From positions 23,867,179-23,931,178 of the forward strand of contig OW386286.2 of NCBI GenBank assembly GCA_936432065.2: DNA of 64,000 nt, read 5' to 3'. The notes below the pieces were generated by a model. It saw only the letters and a list, made by a program, of their open reading frames with translations, had not been told where the DNA came from and did no database searches. Below, piece by piece: positions 1 to 11,227 of the stretch; the first letter of the stretch is position 1; each line of letters opens with the position of its first letter. Source of the DNA: Rutpela maculata. Lineage: Eukaryota; Arthropoda; Insecta; Coleoptera; Cerambycidae. The position numbers were made by a program, and so were the translations under genes.

Positions 1-1359
1 CAGATACTTTCTCCAATGTTTATCCTTCAAGATTTACCCTCAAAGTAATAACACCTTTAACCTACTCTGCCAGCGGTTTTGTTAATGGCTTCCGGTACAT
101 AATTAGATGTATTAATAATTAACTTCCGGCAGGCCAACGTATGTATTTATTTGATCAGTAACGCGAAATGAGGTAAATTTTTTAATAATTTATAGCCTGC
201 AAAACACACAGTTTTGAATTCAGCTTTGATCATCGGGCAACGAGCAAACATTCCAAAACACGAAAGTAAATAATTGCGAACCTATTCCATCACAGAGATC
301 CAAATACGATTCCGTTGTTATTTGCAAGAGAGCCACGGGATTTAATCGAAATTAAGCCGCTACAGAAAACAAAGGATTACTTACGTCTGATACTATTTAA
401 TTAATAGTTAATGCAGGATACATTTTTAATACAAAGGGATCTTTTAATCACCTGTAATTACTGAATATTAAGGTAATATGGTCCATGGGTTTTATAATAA
501 CAATAACACAGGACCGCAAAATATTTTTGAGAGGTGCGCCGGACCCGACCCAGTGTAGCATATGTTTTTGGGGTCGCTGAAACCGAATCTGATACTTATT
601 TTGTCCCACCACGTCAGGATTTTTCTTTAAATTAAGAACAATTTTTTTAACAGGCTTCATTTTACCAGAATATTCGAAGATATGGCGGAGGTGCCGGTTA
701 TTCAATTGATTCTCAAACAGGGTATTATTTTTGTAGTAACATTCACGTGGTGTCCAACATAAAGAATTTCACAATAGTTTCCTTCACTATGTAGAAGTTA
801 AATAAATAAAAGAAGCTACTGAAAAGGTTGATCTTTTTTTAAATCAAAAAATCTTCAAAAAATATTTCTAAAAAGTAAGAAATAAAATTTCACTCAGTTT
901 CACAAATATATGTATACCTATTAGTGGAAAGTAGCAAGGAACTGTACCTCATTATCTAATATTAATGTGAAATCGGTGCAAAAATATCTAATTTCTAAAC
1001 TTGTTTATAGTTCATAGGTTCCCAAAAAATAAATCTTTCACGTTCATTATAGACCATTATTTACCTCATAAGCAAAATACGGTTTGAGCCTAGGAATATG
1101 TAGAGGTTGTCTCGCAATACAATAATAGGTTTTGTCTAATGGCCGCACATCTTGCGTTATCATAGAACGGGGGGTGAAAAAACATAAAATTTTGCATTTA
1201 ATTATGTCATGAGGAAAATAGGTAAAATCAACTCTGTTTTAAAGCTCTTATACCCAGAGGCACATATATACCAAATCTGACTGAAAAGTCCCTTACTTTC
1301 ATTAAACCAGACTGACCTGAATGTGATGAAATATTTGCATATTGTAGGTATAAGTAAGG
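1..1359. other. no gene recognised
   Basis: AT-rich sequence without a convincing coding region. Short open frames (such as 448-705 minus) match no family I know. Positions about 503-563 are an inverted, diverged copy of about 5331-5386 (shared pieces include ACACAGGACC and ACCCAGTGTAG), so part of this stretch is repeat-derived. Positions 570-600 carry the phrase GGTCGCTGAAACCGAATCTG, which recurs in variant form in several transposon-like regions of this window. Confidence 0.6.
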
Positions 1360-1830
1360 AAAATGGATGAAACCTTCATATTTCGTTAGATTTAGGTTAT
1401 CCAAACATGAATATATCAAATCTGACTGATAAAGCTCTTGTTTAAGATCCATCAGATACAATTTTTTAAAAAATGTATTTTTTTTACCTCATCAGCAAAA
1501 TGAATGAAACCTTCATATTTCTTTGGCTTTAGGTTACCCAAACATGAACATATCAAATCTGGCTGATAAAGCCCTTGTTTAAGGTCCATCAGACACAATT
1601 TTTTTAAAAATGTGTTTTTTTACCTCATCAGCAAAATGAATGAAACCTTCATATTTCTGTAGCTTTAGGTTACCCAAACATGAATATATCAAATTTGACT
1701 GATAAAGCTCTTGTTTAAGGTCCATCAGACATAATTTAAAAATATATATTTTTTTATCTCAGCAAAATGAATGAACCTCTCATATTTCTTTAGGTTATCG
1801 CCAAACATGAATACATCAAATCTGACGATT
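1360..1830. repeat. tandem repeat, about 136-bp unit, 3.5 copies
   Basis: Units begin near 1360, 1497, 1633 and 1764, each with a variant of AAAATGAATGAAACCTTCAT, followed by the shared segments CCAAACATGAA and TGATAAAGCTCTTGTTTAAG. Spacings are 137, 136 and 131 bases; the last unit is partial and more diverged. Looks like a minisatellite-type array. No open frame runs through it. Confidence 0.85.
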
Positions 1831-2041
1831 TGAATAAAATTGTATTTTTACGTTATTTGTACGAATGCACAAAATCTGTTTTGAATTTGAATTTATTTAC
1901 ATAATGTGAGAAAGGGAAAAAAATTATTGCATTATAAAACTAAAATCTTTATTAAATAATATAGTTAAAAATATATTTGTAGGTATAAGTACGTATTAAA
2001 TATTGATGTATAGGCATTATTAATAATAGTTATAAACAACT

Positions 2042-2398
2042 TCATTCTCTATCAGATTCATCATTGCTGCCTTCGCAGTAATCAATGGCTTGCAAATCGT
2101 TAATTTCATCTTCCTCAAGATTTTCCACATGCCCCAAATTATTCTCGATAATTTCTAGCGATTTGGAAAATTCAAGACGATCGAACCAGTGTGCTGTATA
2201 TTTACCCTCTTCGAGTATCCATCCTGAATCTAATGGTGATCCCAAAAAGATAGTCTCTAAAGGATTAATGGCATTACACCACAGCTTGCAGACGTAGTTG
2301 GTTCGTTTTTCTTTTTGATATATAACTGCTCTGCAAGGTGCAAAGATTTGTCCATCTGCATCTTTTATGAATTTCTTTTTTCGTGGTTTTTTTCCCAT
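2042..2398 (-). CDS. 118-codon open frame, transposon-associated, acidic C-terminus
   Basis: An intact minus-strand frame from an ATG at 2398 to a stop at 2042. The N-terminus is very basic (KKPRKKKFIK). The middle has a pattern YVCKLWCNA, then GW, then HWFD, spaced like a small folded module. The last 25 residues are acidic and end GSNDESDRE. I recall similar Cys/Trp-rich modules at the ends of multicopy transposon-linked proteins in arthropods, but I cannot name the family. The ATG lies at the edge of the inverted-repeat arm 2396-2522, so the arm would be its leader. The DESDRE ending resembles the ESDDESDRDD in the separate exon at 10239-10330. It could be a genuine short protein or a terminal exon of a larger broken gene. 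Confidence 0.45.
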   Translation of the reverse strand: MGKKPRKKKFIKDADGQIFAPCRAVIYQKEKRTNYVCKLWCNAINPLETIFLGSPLDSGWILEEGKYTAHWFDRLEFSKSLEIIENNLGHVENLEEDEINDLQAIDYCEGSNDESDRE

Positions 2399-2522
2399 AT
2401 CTCAGAAAGGAAGCGTTTTTTCGACAAGCCCATTCCATACAAAATTAAAGTAGACAAAATTTCCTGCATTTTTCATATATCATTTTTTTGTAAGACTAAC
2501 CATTCCACCGCTAGAGCGCGCC
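2396..2522 (-). repeat. left inverted-repeat arm, pairs with 4899-5037
   Basis: Its reverse complement begins GGCGCGCTCTAGCGG and runs through GGTTAGT, an A/T stretch, TGCAGGAAATTTTGTC and GGGCTTGTCGAAAAAAC to CTTTCTGA. The plus strand at 4899-5037 carries the same order with point differences. The pair encloses about 2.4 kb holding the nuclease-like pseudogene. Because GGCGCGCTC faces inward on both sides, these could instead be the ends of two separate elements pointing away from each other. Confidence 0.75.
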
Positions 2523-2755
2523 ACAACAAATGAAATGCAGTTATTACTGAAGTAGTTATTCGTGTATTATATATACTCATATCATTATAATGATAAATGT
2601 TGCGAATAATGAATGTCGCTGCCGTCATAAATTGGACTGCCTTAATCATCTGGAACAAACAGGAGATGTTATTTTGTGGATTTATTGATAGACGAGATGA
2701 GTAGTAATCTGCACATGTTTACTGTTGAAGATACTGTTGTACATACCTTCGTTTT

Positions 2756-4743
2756 TCAAGGAACTGTCACATCCTCTTCAGTCCGTTCATCTATTCTCCT
2801 TATTTTTTCAGGTGGTGGGGGGTCTGTAATGGACAGAAAATATTGGTCAGCTTGTACATGCATATTAACTACTTCAGACAGGTACATTTATGCTCCAAGT
2901 GTGTGATTGTCGTTTTTGGGGAAGGAAATGTTACATACCTTCGTACTCCTTGTCCACGCTTTCTTCGATGGTCTCAACAACCGGGGAGAAGGTGAAGCCC
3001 AGTTCGTCCTGTACTTCGACGTCCAATGGTCTTCAAGGGTATTTGTGAGATCTGTCTTGATTGTCACTTTGTTTCAGGAGCTCTCACAGTTGATGCACAG
3101 ATTAGTGCAATCGAGGCCTGCTTTTTTGCAGCTACATTTTTTTGCGCAGGTCTTGACGCATCTGCATGACACCAGATGCAGCAGTTCGGGAGCAGGGGCT
3201 TGTAGAGAGGTGATCGGTTCCAGACAATTTGTTGCTCGTTTCCAACCCCAATCTTCGGCATTTTTATCAACCCCCAGCCATTACTGCACCTGGTGATACG
3301 CTCTAAAACTGTGCTGTGTGGCTGCAGCAGCTGTTGATGGTAGTGCAGCTATTTTTGATGAGGTCTTGAAAGCTGCCTTCTTATAATTAATGTACCTCAA
3401 ACGGTTTATCGACAGTTCAGTCCTTCCTGTGTAGCCGTACACGTTGACCAGGAATCTCTCTCCTGCTGCTGCAATGCTTTCTGGAGTTGCCTCAGGGTTT
3501 TTGAACACACTTACAACATCGGCAAGGTGGAGATTTTTGGTGAGAGTTTTCACAAACTTCAATTTCCCTTGGTTGTAAGGTGCTGAAGTCATTGCGTGAA
3601 GAAACATTATATGTTTTTTAATGGTTTTGTTTTGCAGAGCGTGCACAGGAGAGTAAGTGGCTGGAGGAACGTTTCCCTTTCCTGGTTTCAGGAAGATACG
3701 TTTTCTCGTTGGCAAAGACCCATGAGGATGACCAACAGGTCGATGTCCTCTCCAACCACCACCACAGTCTCAATACATTCAGCCAGGATTTTTCTATCTT
3801 TATGGTCGGTATCATGTTCTCATCGAAGAGAATGTCAGCGAAAATTGTTTTCATAGACCTCTTCAACCGTTCAGCACTTTTTGTTCCGCCTTTCGTACCT
3901 TCAGGATATCCATTGAAGACAACTACTGTCTGTGGCCCATAGATATTAATGACGTAGTCAACATATCTGTTGCATATTGCAGAGAAGGATTGATTATGGG
4001 GCCAGACAACTTTGTGTACTAAGAACCCACCGTCGATAACATATTGTACTTTTCCGCTGAACTTGTTTTGTGTGGGTACAAATGCTTTGTATAGAGCAGA
4101 TTTGGTTCCTTTTCTTAAACCATTTTCAAATAGGGAGAAGGAGTACCGAGCCAGATCGTAAGACAAGAAAAATTCCAGTTGTTCATCACAATTCTTTGCC
4201 ACACTGATGCGTTGGAACAGTGTGGTCGGATTAACAGAGAGAATGTCGTTGCCTACTTTGATCGTATTGTTCATTATAGCAAGAGGTTGGAATCGTTGGA
4301 ATTTGACATCACCAAAGTTGAAGTTTTTAACACACCTTTCGATGCCTCTCATACCTTTCTCCCACGCCTCATGACAATCGACCCTCTCATCAGCAGCAAT
4401 GCCTGTGCTCAGAGAAAATAAATTAGGGAATGGAAAGTGTTCCTGCAACCACGCATACATCTTGGCACAATCCTTATCATCCCGAATAGATCTTTCACTT
4501 GATAGGCCATGATGTTGATGGGAGGTCTCAAATGAAACACCACAGTAGTTTTCTATTTGCTCACAAACATGCTGCCCAGCTGTGAACGACATGGTCCATC
4601 TCCTCTCTCAGACTCCTCATTACAAACTGTTCAATGACTATATCGGTCCACGTCCCTGACCAAAATTTGGTAGCTGTCCGTCGTACCGTAAAAAAACCTT
4701 CAGAGGCAAACTTGTAATACTCATCGGGAGACATTGTGTCTCA
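2756..4743 (-). pseudogene. multicopy nuclease-like protein with CXC-type cysteine cluster (broken copy)
   Basis: Minus strand, from an upstream ATG near 4743 (SPDEYYKFASEGFFTVRR) to the stop of a second exon at 2756. Visible in order: FWSGTWTDIVIEQ; a frame shift into the long frame 4592-3618; CEQIENYCGV; a central block YVIDGGFLVHKVV, then VVVFNGYPEGTK, then GEDIDLLVILMGL; a block PEATPESIAAAGERFL; and a cysteine cluster CRCVKTCAKKCSCKKAGLDC. The family is recalled as a repeated, uncharacterised protein of arthropods and Hydra; the D-containing blocks suggest a PIN/FEN (asteroid-like) nuclease fold, which is inference. Breaks: frame shift near 4590, frame shift near 3715, a shortened segment at HAMTSAPYN where relatives as I recall them carry GCDTTSA, a TAA at 3281-3283 and a TGA near 3078. 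An apparent intron (2824-2938) separates the acidic last exon. Could not encode a full protein. Confidence 0.7.
2824..2938 (-). other. 115-bp intron with consensus splice sites
   Basis: On the minus strand the donor reads GAAG|GTATGTAA at 2939/2938 and the acceptor TGTCCATTACAG|AC at 2824/2823. Joining gives phase 1, with the split codon GAC. The exon before ends VDKEYE and the exon after reads DPPPPEKIRRIDERTEEDV and stops at 2756-2758. The open frame on both sides and the matching phase in two other last exons (10239-10330 and 25890-25981) support it. Confidence 0.65.
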
Positions 4744-4898
4744 CGCAAATTTTGGAAATTTAGAACTTTATATTCAGCAATCATGACAACCCATACAAAA
4801 CACGAGTTCATTATAAATCATTTACGATCAACAGTTAAGTATCATAGCAAGGGCGATTTCCGCGAAAACGATGAATTTCACTAGAAATGGGAATATGG

Positions 4899-5037
4899 CC
4901 CTTTTTTGGCGCGCTCCAGCGGCGGAACGGTTAGTTTTCGAAAAAAAATGTTATATATGAAAAATGTAGGAAATTTTATCCACTTTAATTTTGTATAAAG
5001 TGGGCTTGTCGAAAAAACACTTCCTTTCTGAAATTTA
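4899..5037 (+). repeat. right inverted-repeat arm, pairs with 2396-2522
   Basis: Starts GGCGCGCTCCAGCGGCGG, then AACGGTTAGTTTT, and continues to GGCTTGTCGAAAAAAC and CTTTCTGA. The piece AACGGTTAGTTTT also occurs in the inverted arms of the 6711-8995 element, so the two elements may be related. Confidence 0.75.
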
Positions 5038-6710
5038 GGCCAAAAACTGAAAAAAGTGCCAAAATTTGGGCAAACAGTGTCAAAAAACAAAGTTCCGAGC
5101 GAAATTTTTGCCTGAAAACTGCAAGTTCATATTCAGTGACCCAAGAAATATAGATGGTGAGAAAATCAAAACTATAGCAAAACTTTCCTCTGAACCCCCA
5201 TTTTTTTCCTAATATGCCTAGCTTATTTGTGCATGTATTGTTTGTTTTTAACCTGACGCTCTCTACAATTACTTTATTATTTTCTCCTTTATAAAATTAA
5301 TTGAGAATAAAGAATTATTAATAAACATATACTACACTGGGTCTGGTCCGCAAAAACATTTTCTGGTCCTGTGTAATTAACAACGAATAGAAGTAGTTCA
5401 TAGATTCGACCCTTGCTTGGTGAAAAATGAATACACTGTTTTTCTAAATATTCGCTAATATATTATGTCAACATAACAATTAGACCAGTAAAGTAAAACC
5501 ATTCCACTGTGTACCATTGTTATCAATTTCCTTGTAAATCATCAGAGAAAACGAGAGAATATTCCATATATTTATGTAAACTGCATAACAGTATTGCTTT
5601 TGTGGTTATGCGAGTCGATCAAAGTAATCTAGTGCAAAATCCCTGCTGGTCCCAGTTGGCTTGGGATAGGGAGACCCTTGAGACAATCACTTGTCTACAT
5701 TGCTCCACAACTTCAGCATCTTGTCATCTCTATACTATGCAGATAAGGGTCGGTTGTCGTCTCTAAGTAAAAAATTATTGGGACAGGGCAGACCGCATTG
5801 TCCGCGTATTGATTAATATTCTATGAGGGGCTTGCACATTACACCAACAATTCTAGCCTGTTCTAACATTTCATAAAATGCACGTATTATCTGGATAGTG
5901 GATGGCATTGCTTTGTTGAATTCAAAGTAGATGAAGAAAGGTGGTGTTAAATTTGCATAAAAGCCATATTTATCTGTTTACATGATATTAATTTTGATGC
6001 ATAATTAGAATATTTAGAGTTGTAGAGTTTTTTGAGAAATTTAAAATTTTTTATACCATGTTAATATTATTTCAAATTAAAAACTTGATTAGGGTTAAGC
6101 ATTGCCATCACTCGATGGCGCTGAACCTTCAAAGTTAATCGTAAACCATATACAGGGTGGGCCTCCGAAAAGGAGCAAGGCGTGTTTTCTGCTTGTGCGA
6201 TCATTTCTTCGAAAACTGTCCGGATCCATCGATTTTATTGTCAAATATGACCCTTTTATTAGGTCAGAGTGGCCGCTTAAAACTGATTTTCAAATTCCCT
6301 GACTCTTCCATGATTTCCCTGACTGATAAACTTCAGTTTTCCCCTCGGTTTTCCCCTGATAACTTTTATAACCCGAAACTCAATTTCAACTGCTTTTTAC
6401 ATTTTATTAATAAAAAAAATTAACAAAGTTCAGCCCTTTCTGCAATAAAGTAAACCATAATTTTCAATGTGGAAATAAGATTAATAGTACGATATAAGAC
6501 GAGTTGATTGCCGATAAACTCATAGAATTTGTTCTGAGTAGTCTTGCTTTTTCATACTAGCTAATTGTCTTATCGTTCTTGATTTTTGGTGTGAAAAAAA
6601 AAACAAAGCAAGAACATCAAATCCTTAAGACGCACTTACACGGGAAATAATTCATTGAATTCTCTAACTTTAGAACGCAATTTCTGAAAACTATTAGATT
6701 AAATTTAAGG
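5038..6710. other. no gene recognised; scattered repeat fragments
   Basis: Nothing coding can be supported. 5331-5386 is the inverted partner of 503-563. Around 6285-6360 the repeated phrase TTCCCTGACT with TTTTCCCCT resembles ends of widespread non-autonomous hAT elements, but I see no second end or target duplication. Confidence 0.5.
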
Positions 6711-7181
6711 GTGGCGGTGCCGTGCTTAAGAAAATGATTTCGTAGTTCGAAAATTTCTCCTATAATCCTGATAATCCGGTCAAGTTAGCCCTAAAAATAG
6801 GGCATAAATTCCCAAGAAGCTGAACATTTACATGAACGTTAGGGATACCATTATAATGAAGTTGTAAAAAGTCCCCATTGCTCCCGTGTGTGCAAAAAAT
6901 TTTATGCGAGGTCAAAGTTCACAAAAATGGGTTTTTTGGATTTTTTTGCGAAACGGTTAGTTTTATGATAAAAATAGCTTAGACAAAAATTGTAGATCTT
7001 TCAATTCTCTACAAAAATGGTCCTTACACTTTTTTTCCTAAAATTCACCTTTTTGAGAAAATGCCATTCTAAAGTTATATTCTCCATAATATGCACACGT
7101 TTCCACGCCACCTATGAGGTAGTGTCCTTGGCGCGTCTTTTTTTTAATGTGGTTTCCCCGGTAGGCCTCTTCCACGGTCTT

Positions 7182-7187
7182 TTTATT
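7182..7187 (-). terminator. possible polyadenylation signal
   Basis: AATAAA on the minus strand, about 17 bases past the last stop of the truncated gene at 7204 and inside the element, so a transcript of the short gene could end here. Confidence 0.4.
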
Positions 7188-7203
7188 GAAGTTTAATATA
7201 ACA

Positions 7204-8130
7204 TTAGGTATTCTTATTCAACTTCTTATCGATGACTACTGATTGAATATCTTCCCGAATGATTGTTTCCGCAGCTTCCAGGATCTTGAATCCCTCTTCT
7301 TTGTCAATACATTTTTTTTTCACCCCAAGCTTGATTCAAGATATCATAATGATTATCAATGAAACATATAAATGTCAACTGTCCCGGTTTTTCAGATATT
7401 ACAACTTTATTACCATAATTTAATTTCAATCGTAGTTTGGTAGTTCTGTTATCTACATTTAAATTTTTACATACATTTTTCAATTCTTCCAATGTAAATT
7501 GACAGTCATCACTATTTTCGATGTATGTAAAAATTTCTTTCATGGCGAGATTTAATGCTTCATCTCGAGGACGGCCGGCTTTACTTCCAGTGGTCGGTTT
7601 TAGAAAGGAAACATAACAGTCATTATGATACCTGGCCTCAGCAGCAACTAAATCATACTCGAACCCGATGCGAGAAATAATAGTTTTTGCTGTGTCATCA
7701 GAACGAGACTGAGCTACTTGAAGAACTGATTCTTTGAATGAAAGTGTAGTAACCTTACAAATTCTAGGCCGAAATTTCAGTGCTCGCTTTTTTCATATTC
7801 TTCATTCAATTCATCCCCGCAAAAGAAACAACAATTTTTAAGGCAGAAAGCTGATTCACTTACGCGTGCTCTAGTACGAGGAGGACTTATTTTAGAAGTA
7901 CTGGCTTGTTCCTCTTCATGTTGTCTCTTCACTGCAGCTATAGTACTCTTCCGAGTGTAGTTTTTACGACACTGCGCATGAATTTTCACTGATTTTTGGT
8001 CTTTTAGGTAGTCAGTAAATTCATCACCTCTTTCAACACTTGCGTCAATCAACGTCTTCATGCCACGATCAACAGTAACAAATTCACTTGCATGCAGAGG
8101 TTGATTACAAACGAAGCAAATTTGCGACAT
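7204..8130 (-). pseudogene. N-terminal third of the same nuclease-like family
   Basis: Minus strand from ATG 8130. The start MSQICFVCNQPLHASEF with later CRKNYTRKST and NCCFFCGDEL gives paired Cys-x2-Cys groups, a likely zinc-binding module. The 117-codon frame stops at 7777; one base over, the protein resumes as TLSFKESVLQVAQ, EYDLVAAEARYHNDCYVSFL and GSKAGRPRDEALNLAMKEIF. A second slip in a nine-A run near 7311-7319 ends that frame, and the third frame reads KILEAAETIIREDIQ to a stop at 7204. As I recall the family, these blocks precede the core seen at 2756-4743, so this is a truncated copy lying inside the inverted-repeat transposon. At least two frame shifts; inactive. Confidence 0.7.
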
Positions 8131-8764
8131 TTTTTAAAAACTGAATACAGCACAAACTTTAGTTAAGAATATTTGCAATAACCACGTGTTTTCACTACGA
8201 GGGAACGTTTAAGACTAATATGGTATTTCGTTGGGACCTTAGAATAAAGAGCAGGTGGATGGACACTGCCACGTTCACAATTGAACAGCAGACAGATGTT
8301 GCTTAAGGCCACGTGGTCATATAAAATTAGGGACTGGGTTTCTTTTCATCTCATATTCTTAGAATTATCATTCAATATTAATGTATTAGTCACGCAGACT
8401 AATACTTTTACTTATATTATACGTCCATAATGTACATAGGCAGCGTAGTCATGCTTATTATGGAGAATATAACTTTAGAATGGCATTTTCTCAAAAAAGG
8501 TGAATTTTAGGAAAAAAGTGTAAGGACCATTTTATAGAGAATTGAAAGATCTACAATGTTTGTCTAAGCTATTTTTATCATAAAACTAACCGTTTCGCTA
8601 AAAAATCAGAAAAAACCATTTTTGCGACCTTTGACCTCGCATAACATTTTTTGCACACACGGGATCAATGGGGACTTTTCACAACTTCATTATAATGGTA
8701 TCCCTAACGTTCATGTAAATTTTCAACTTCTTGGGAATTTATGCAAGGGTGAATGTCTATTTTG

Positions 8765-8945
8765 ATTGAAAAAATTCTTTGATAGGCTTTTAGAGAAAAC
8801 TTGATACCAGACTATTGATATCAACAAAAAAATTTTTTTTGATTTTCGCACGAGAAAATTTTTTTTTTCCTTTTTTAGTTTTCAATAGCCTAGTACCATT
8901 CTATATAGTTGTCTCTAAAAGCCCATCATAAAACTTTTTGAATCG
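8765..8945. repeat. imperfect palindrome inside the right arm
   Basis: GGCTTTTAGAGAAAACTTGA at the left is matched inverted by TTGTCTCTAAAAGCC at the right, with a T-rich centre. The flanks resume the transposon arm, so this looks like a small insertion. Confidence 0.55.
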
Positions 8946-9009
8946 GTTCAGGGATGTAGGAGAAATTATCGAATTACCTTCACCGAACCGACCACCAAGT
9001 ACACCTTAC

Positions 9010-9490
9010 AGTGGTCAAAATGCCCGAAAACGTGGCCAAAACTCTTAGATTATTTCAATTTTGCTGGAAGTTAGTATGTACGGGTTTTCAAGATCGTTGA
9101 TTTCGTATTTAATATTGTTTTTTTAAGAAAACAAAATGGCAAATCCAACATGGTCGACTTTTTTGTTAAAAAAGTAGTTCTTCAGCTGAAAGTCAGTTTA
9201 TAGGGGTTTCCCATGTCGCAGATTTCGAATCTGATATTGTTTAAAAAAGAAACAAAATGGCGGATCCAATATGGCCGACTTCTTTATTAAAAAATTAGTT
9301 ATTTTGGTTGAAAGTCAGTGTATAGTGGTTTTCGAGGTCGCTGATTTCGAATTTGATATTATTAAAAAAATAAAATGGCGAATCGAACATGGCCAACTTT
9401 TTTATTATAAATTTAGTTTTTTCAGCTGAAAGTCAGTATATAGGGGTTTTCGAGGTCGCTGATTTCGAATTTGATATATATTTATATTAA
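9010..9490. repeat. tandem repeat, about 120-bp unit, about 3-4 copies
   Basis: Each unit carries AAAATGGC (near 9133, 9254 and 9372), then a form of GAAAGTCAGTxTATAG, GGTTTTCGAGGTCGCTGATT and TCGAATTTGATATT. The GTCGCTGATTTCGAAT phrase recurs in non-tandem form at several transposon-like places in the window. Confidence 0.8.
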
Positions 9491-10238
9491 AAACATGGAA
9501 ATAATTAGTTTTTTGTAAAAGATGGCACAGTGCGATGGAATGCAAAGGTGAATACATAGCACAAATGAAACAAATGCATATTATGCCTTGCGCGGAAACT
9601 TCGAAGCACATTTTTGCCTAAACCGTTCGTTGTACATAAAAAATGACAGAGATCATTTTTGTGCGGAATTTCATTATCTTTCATTTACATAATAATCTCA
9701 ATTGGTCTCCGAGTCATAGAAAGAGCGATATTAGCAAAAAACCGGTTTTTATGAACTTCGACCTTGAATAATTTTTTATGCCATAGTGATCTCGTTGTCG
9801 ATTTTTAATATTGTCTTTAAAACACCAAAATAAATCGATTAAAAAAAATTAAGGATATATTTTGTTAGATCAGAAGCCATATTTTTGTCTAAAATGACTG
9901 GAGTATTAAAAATTCTCGAATTTCACCACCAAAAACTCGTTGTGTTCATATCACATGGCCGGCGTATTAAATAAAATACGCGTTGCTATGGATATTACTT
10001 TTTCTGTCGCTCACCGCGTCAGAAAAAGTACTTTGTACCTCCGTTGTTAATGGCAACGCATAGCCGCCTAAAAAGTCAAACTTTAATGTCATGAAATGAG
10101 TTAAGAAACGTCATGTTTTCCTGACGTTTAATGAAAAAAAACATTTTTTTATATTATCCATATTAATCTTTAATATTAAATTTTTTTAAAAATGTCTAAA
10201 TTCATTCATTTTATTCATTATATAAGCTTGTTCAAATC
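9491..10238. other. no gene; includes a small palindromic repeat at about 9958-10075
   Basis: Between 9958 and 10075 the sequence folds on itself: GCGTTGCTATGG pairs imperfectly with CCGTTGTTAATGGCAACGC, and TACTTTTTCTG at 9998-10008 pairs exactly with CAGAAAAAGTA. This is typical of a short palindromic MITE. The rest of the gap has no recognisable gene. Confidence 0.5.
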
Positions 10239-10330
10239 CTAATTGATATTCCTAACATCGTCTCTATCAGATTCATCGTCACTCTCTGAACTGCATCGTT
10301 TGACATCGTCTGGCTGCTCAGACTCCCTAT
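10239..10330 (-). pseudogene. isolated acidic last exon of the nuclease-like family (inferred)
   Basis: On the minus strand the acceptor ATTATTTTTTACAG is followed by a 92-base exon. Entered in phase 1, it reads RESEQPDDVKRCSSESDDE, then SDRDDVRNIN and TAG. Length and phase equal those of the plus-strand exon at 25890-25981, and the phase equals that of 2756-2823. No upstream coding exon is recognisable within 1 kb, so it is a stranded terminal exon. Assignment to the family is inference from phase, acidity and neighbourhood. Confidence 0.5.
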
Positions 10331-11227
10331 CTGTAAAAAATAATTATTCAATGTATTATAATATTACATGCAATACTGTTTTGTAAGAATTAAAATATAA
10401 GATAATCAACATTTACAAAACACTGTTATGACATAACACTTGATTTTACTACACACTTCGAAGCCCACCGCCACCAGGTATCCCGATACCTGCCCAGCAA
10501 GCTGTTGCTGACTCATCACCACCCTTAGTTAACGTCATTTTGAAATATGGGCCTTTACGAAACTCTTGCAGTTTTTTGTCACGAGCACCATGACTATATC
10601 TCTTTAGCTACAAATTTGAATTTACGTATAACTAAAAAATATTTTATTCGGGAAAATATTGTATACACATTTTTATATCGGTAAAATGTCAAAAAATATA
10701 TAATTCTCCATTTGAAAAATATTACAAATCCAAACATTGCTATTCTTTCTAATTTTTAAGGTCGTCATTTACGCTCAAACCATTCTACGATCGAGCTGAA
10801 GTTTTCTTGACTTTATTTTAAACACATTAAACAGAAATTAAATATCCTGAAAACATTTAAAAACAATTTTTTCACCCCCTTCACTCAATGTCTCCTTAAC
10901 CGTTTAAAATTTGAAAAAAATGTGTGACATAAAAATTGTGGAAGATCAAGAGTGGTATATTCGAAAATTATCTCAAAGGGTAGTGGCAAGAGAATCATAG
11001 GATTTTTTTAATGGAACGCCCAACATTTTTTAAAATATTCATATTTGACTCTTAATTTTCTATCCAGGAATATATTATTTTTGAACTTACACTGCCGCGT
11101 TACCACGTTATTCCACTCAAAAAAAAGCATTTGCTTCGGTCAAGGGTAAATAAATCTGCAGAAAAGGTATTTTCATAAATTTGAGTCATTTCATTTTTAA
11201 TATTATTCAAGACCACGTACTAATTCT
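10331..11227. other. no gene recognised
   Basis: AT-rich sequence. The reverse strand around 10440-10560 has a G-rich open stretch of no known family. Around 10895 a phrase CCTTAACCGTTTAAAATTTG echoes the AACCGTT segment near 9618. Confidence 0.5.

Larger units (their letters stand above)
6711..8995. mobile_element. DNA transposon with long (about 390-bp) terminal inverted repeats
   Basis: Left arm about 6711-7096 and right arm about 8450-8995 are reverse complements. Shared outward-to-inward landmarks: GTGG, TTCGAAAATTTCTCC, GCATAAATTCCCAAGAAG, CATGAACGTTAGGGATACCA, AACGGTTAGTTTTATGATAA and GCCATTCTAAAGTTATATTC. The right arm is interrupted by a palindromic piece near 8745-8945. The interior holds only the broken minus-strand N-terminal gene part at 7204-8130. 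No clear target duplication. The family is not one I can name; long arms and sequence shared with 4899-5037 link it to the neighbouring unit. Confidence 0.8.

Noticed and set aside
1360..1830. CRISPR-like array
   Set aside because: Units are about 136 bp, adjacent and diverged, with no spacers; eukaryotic setting.
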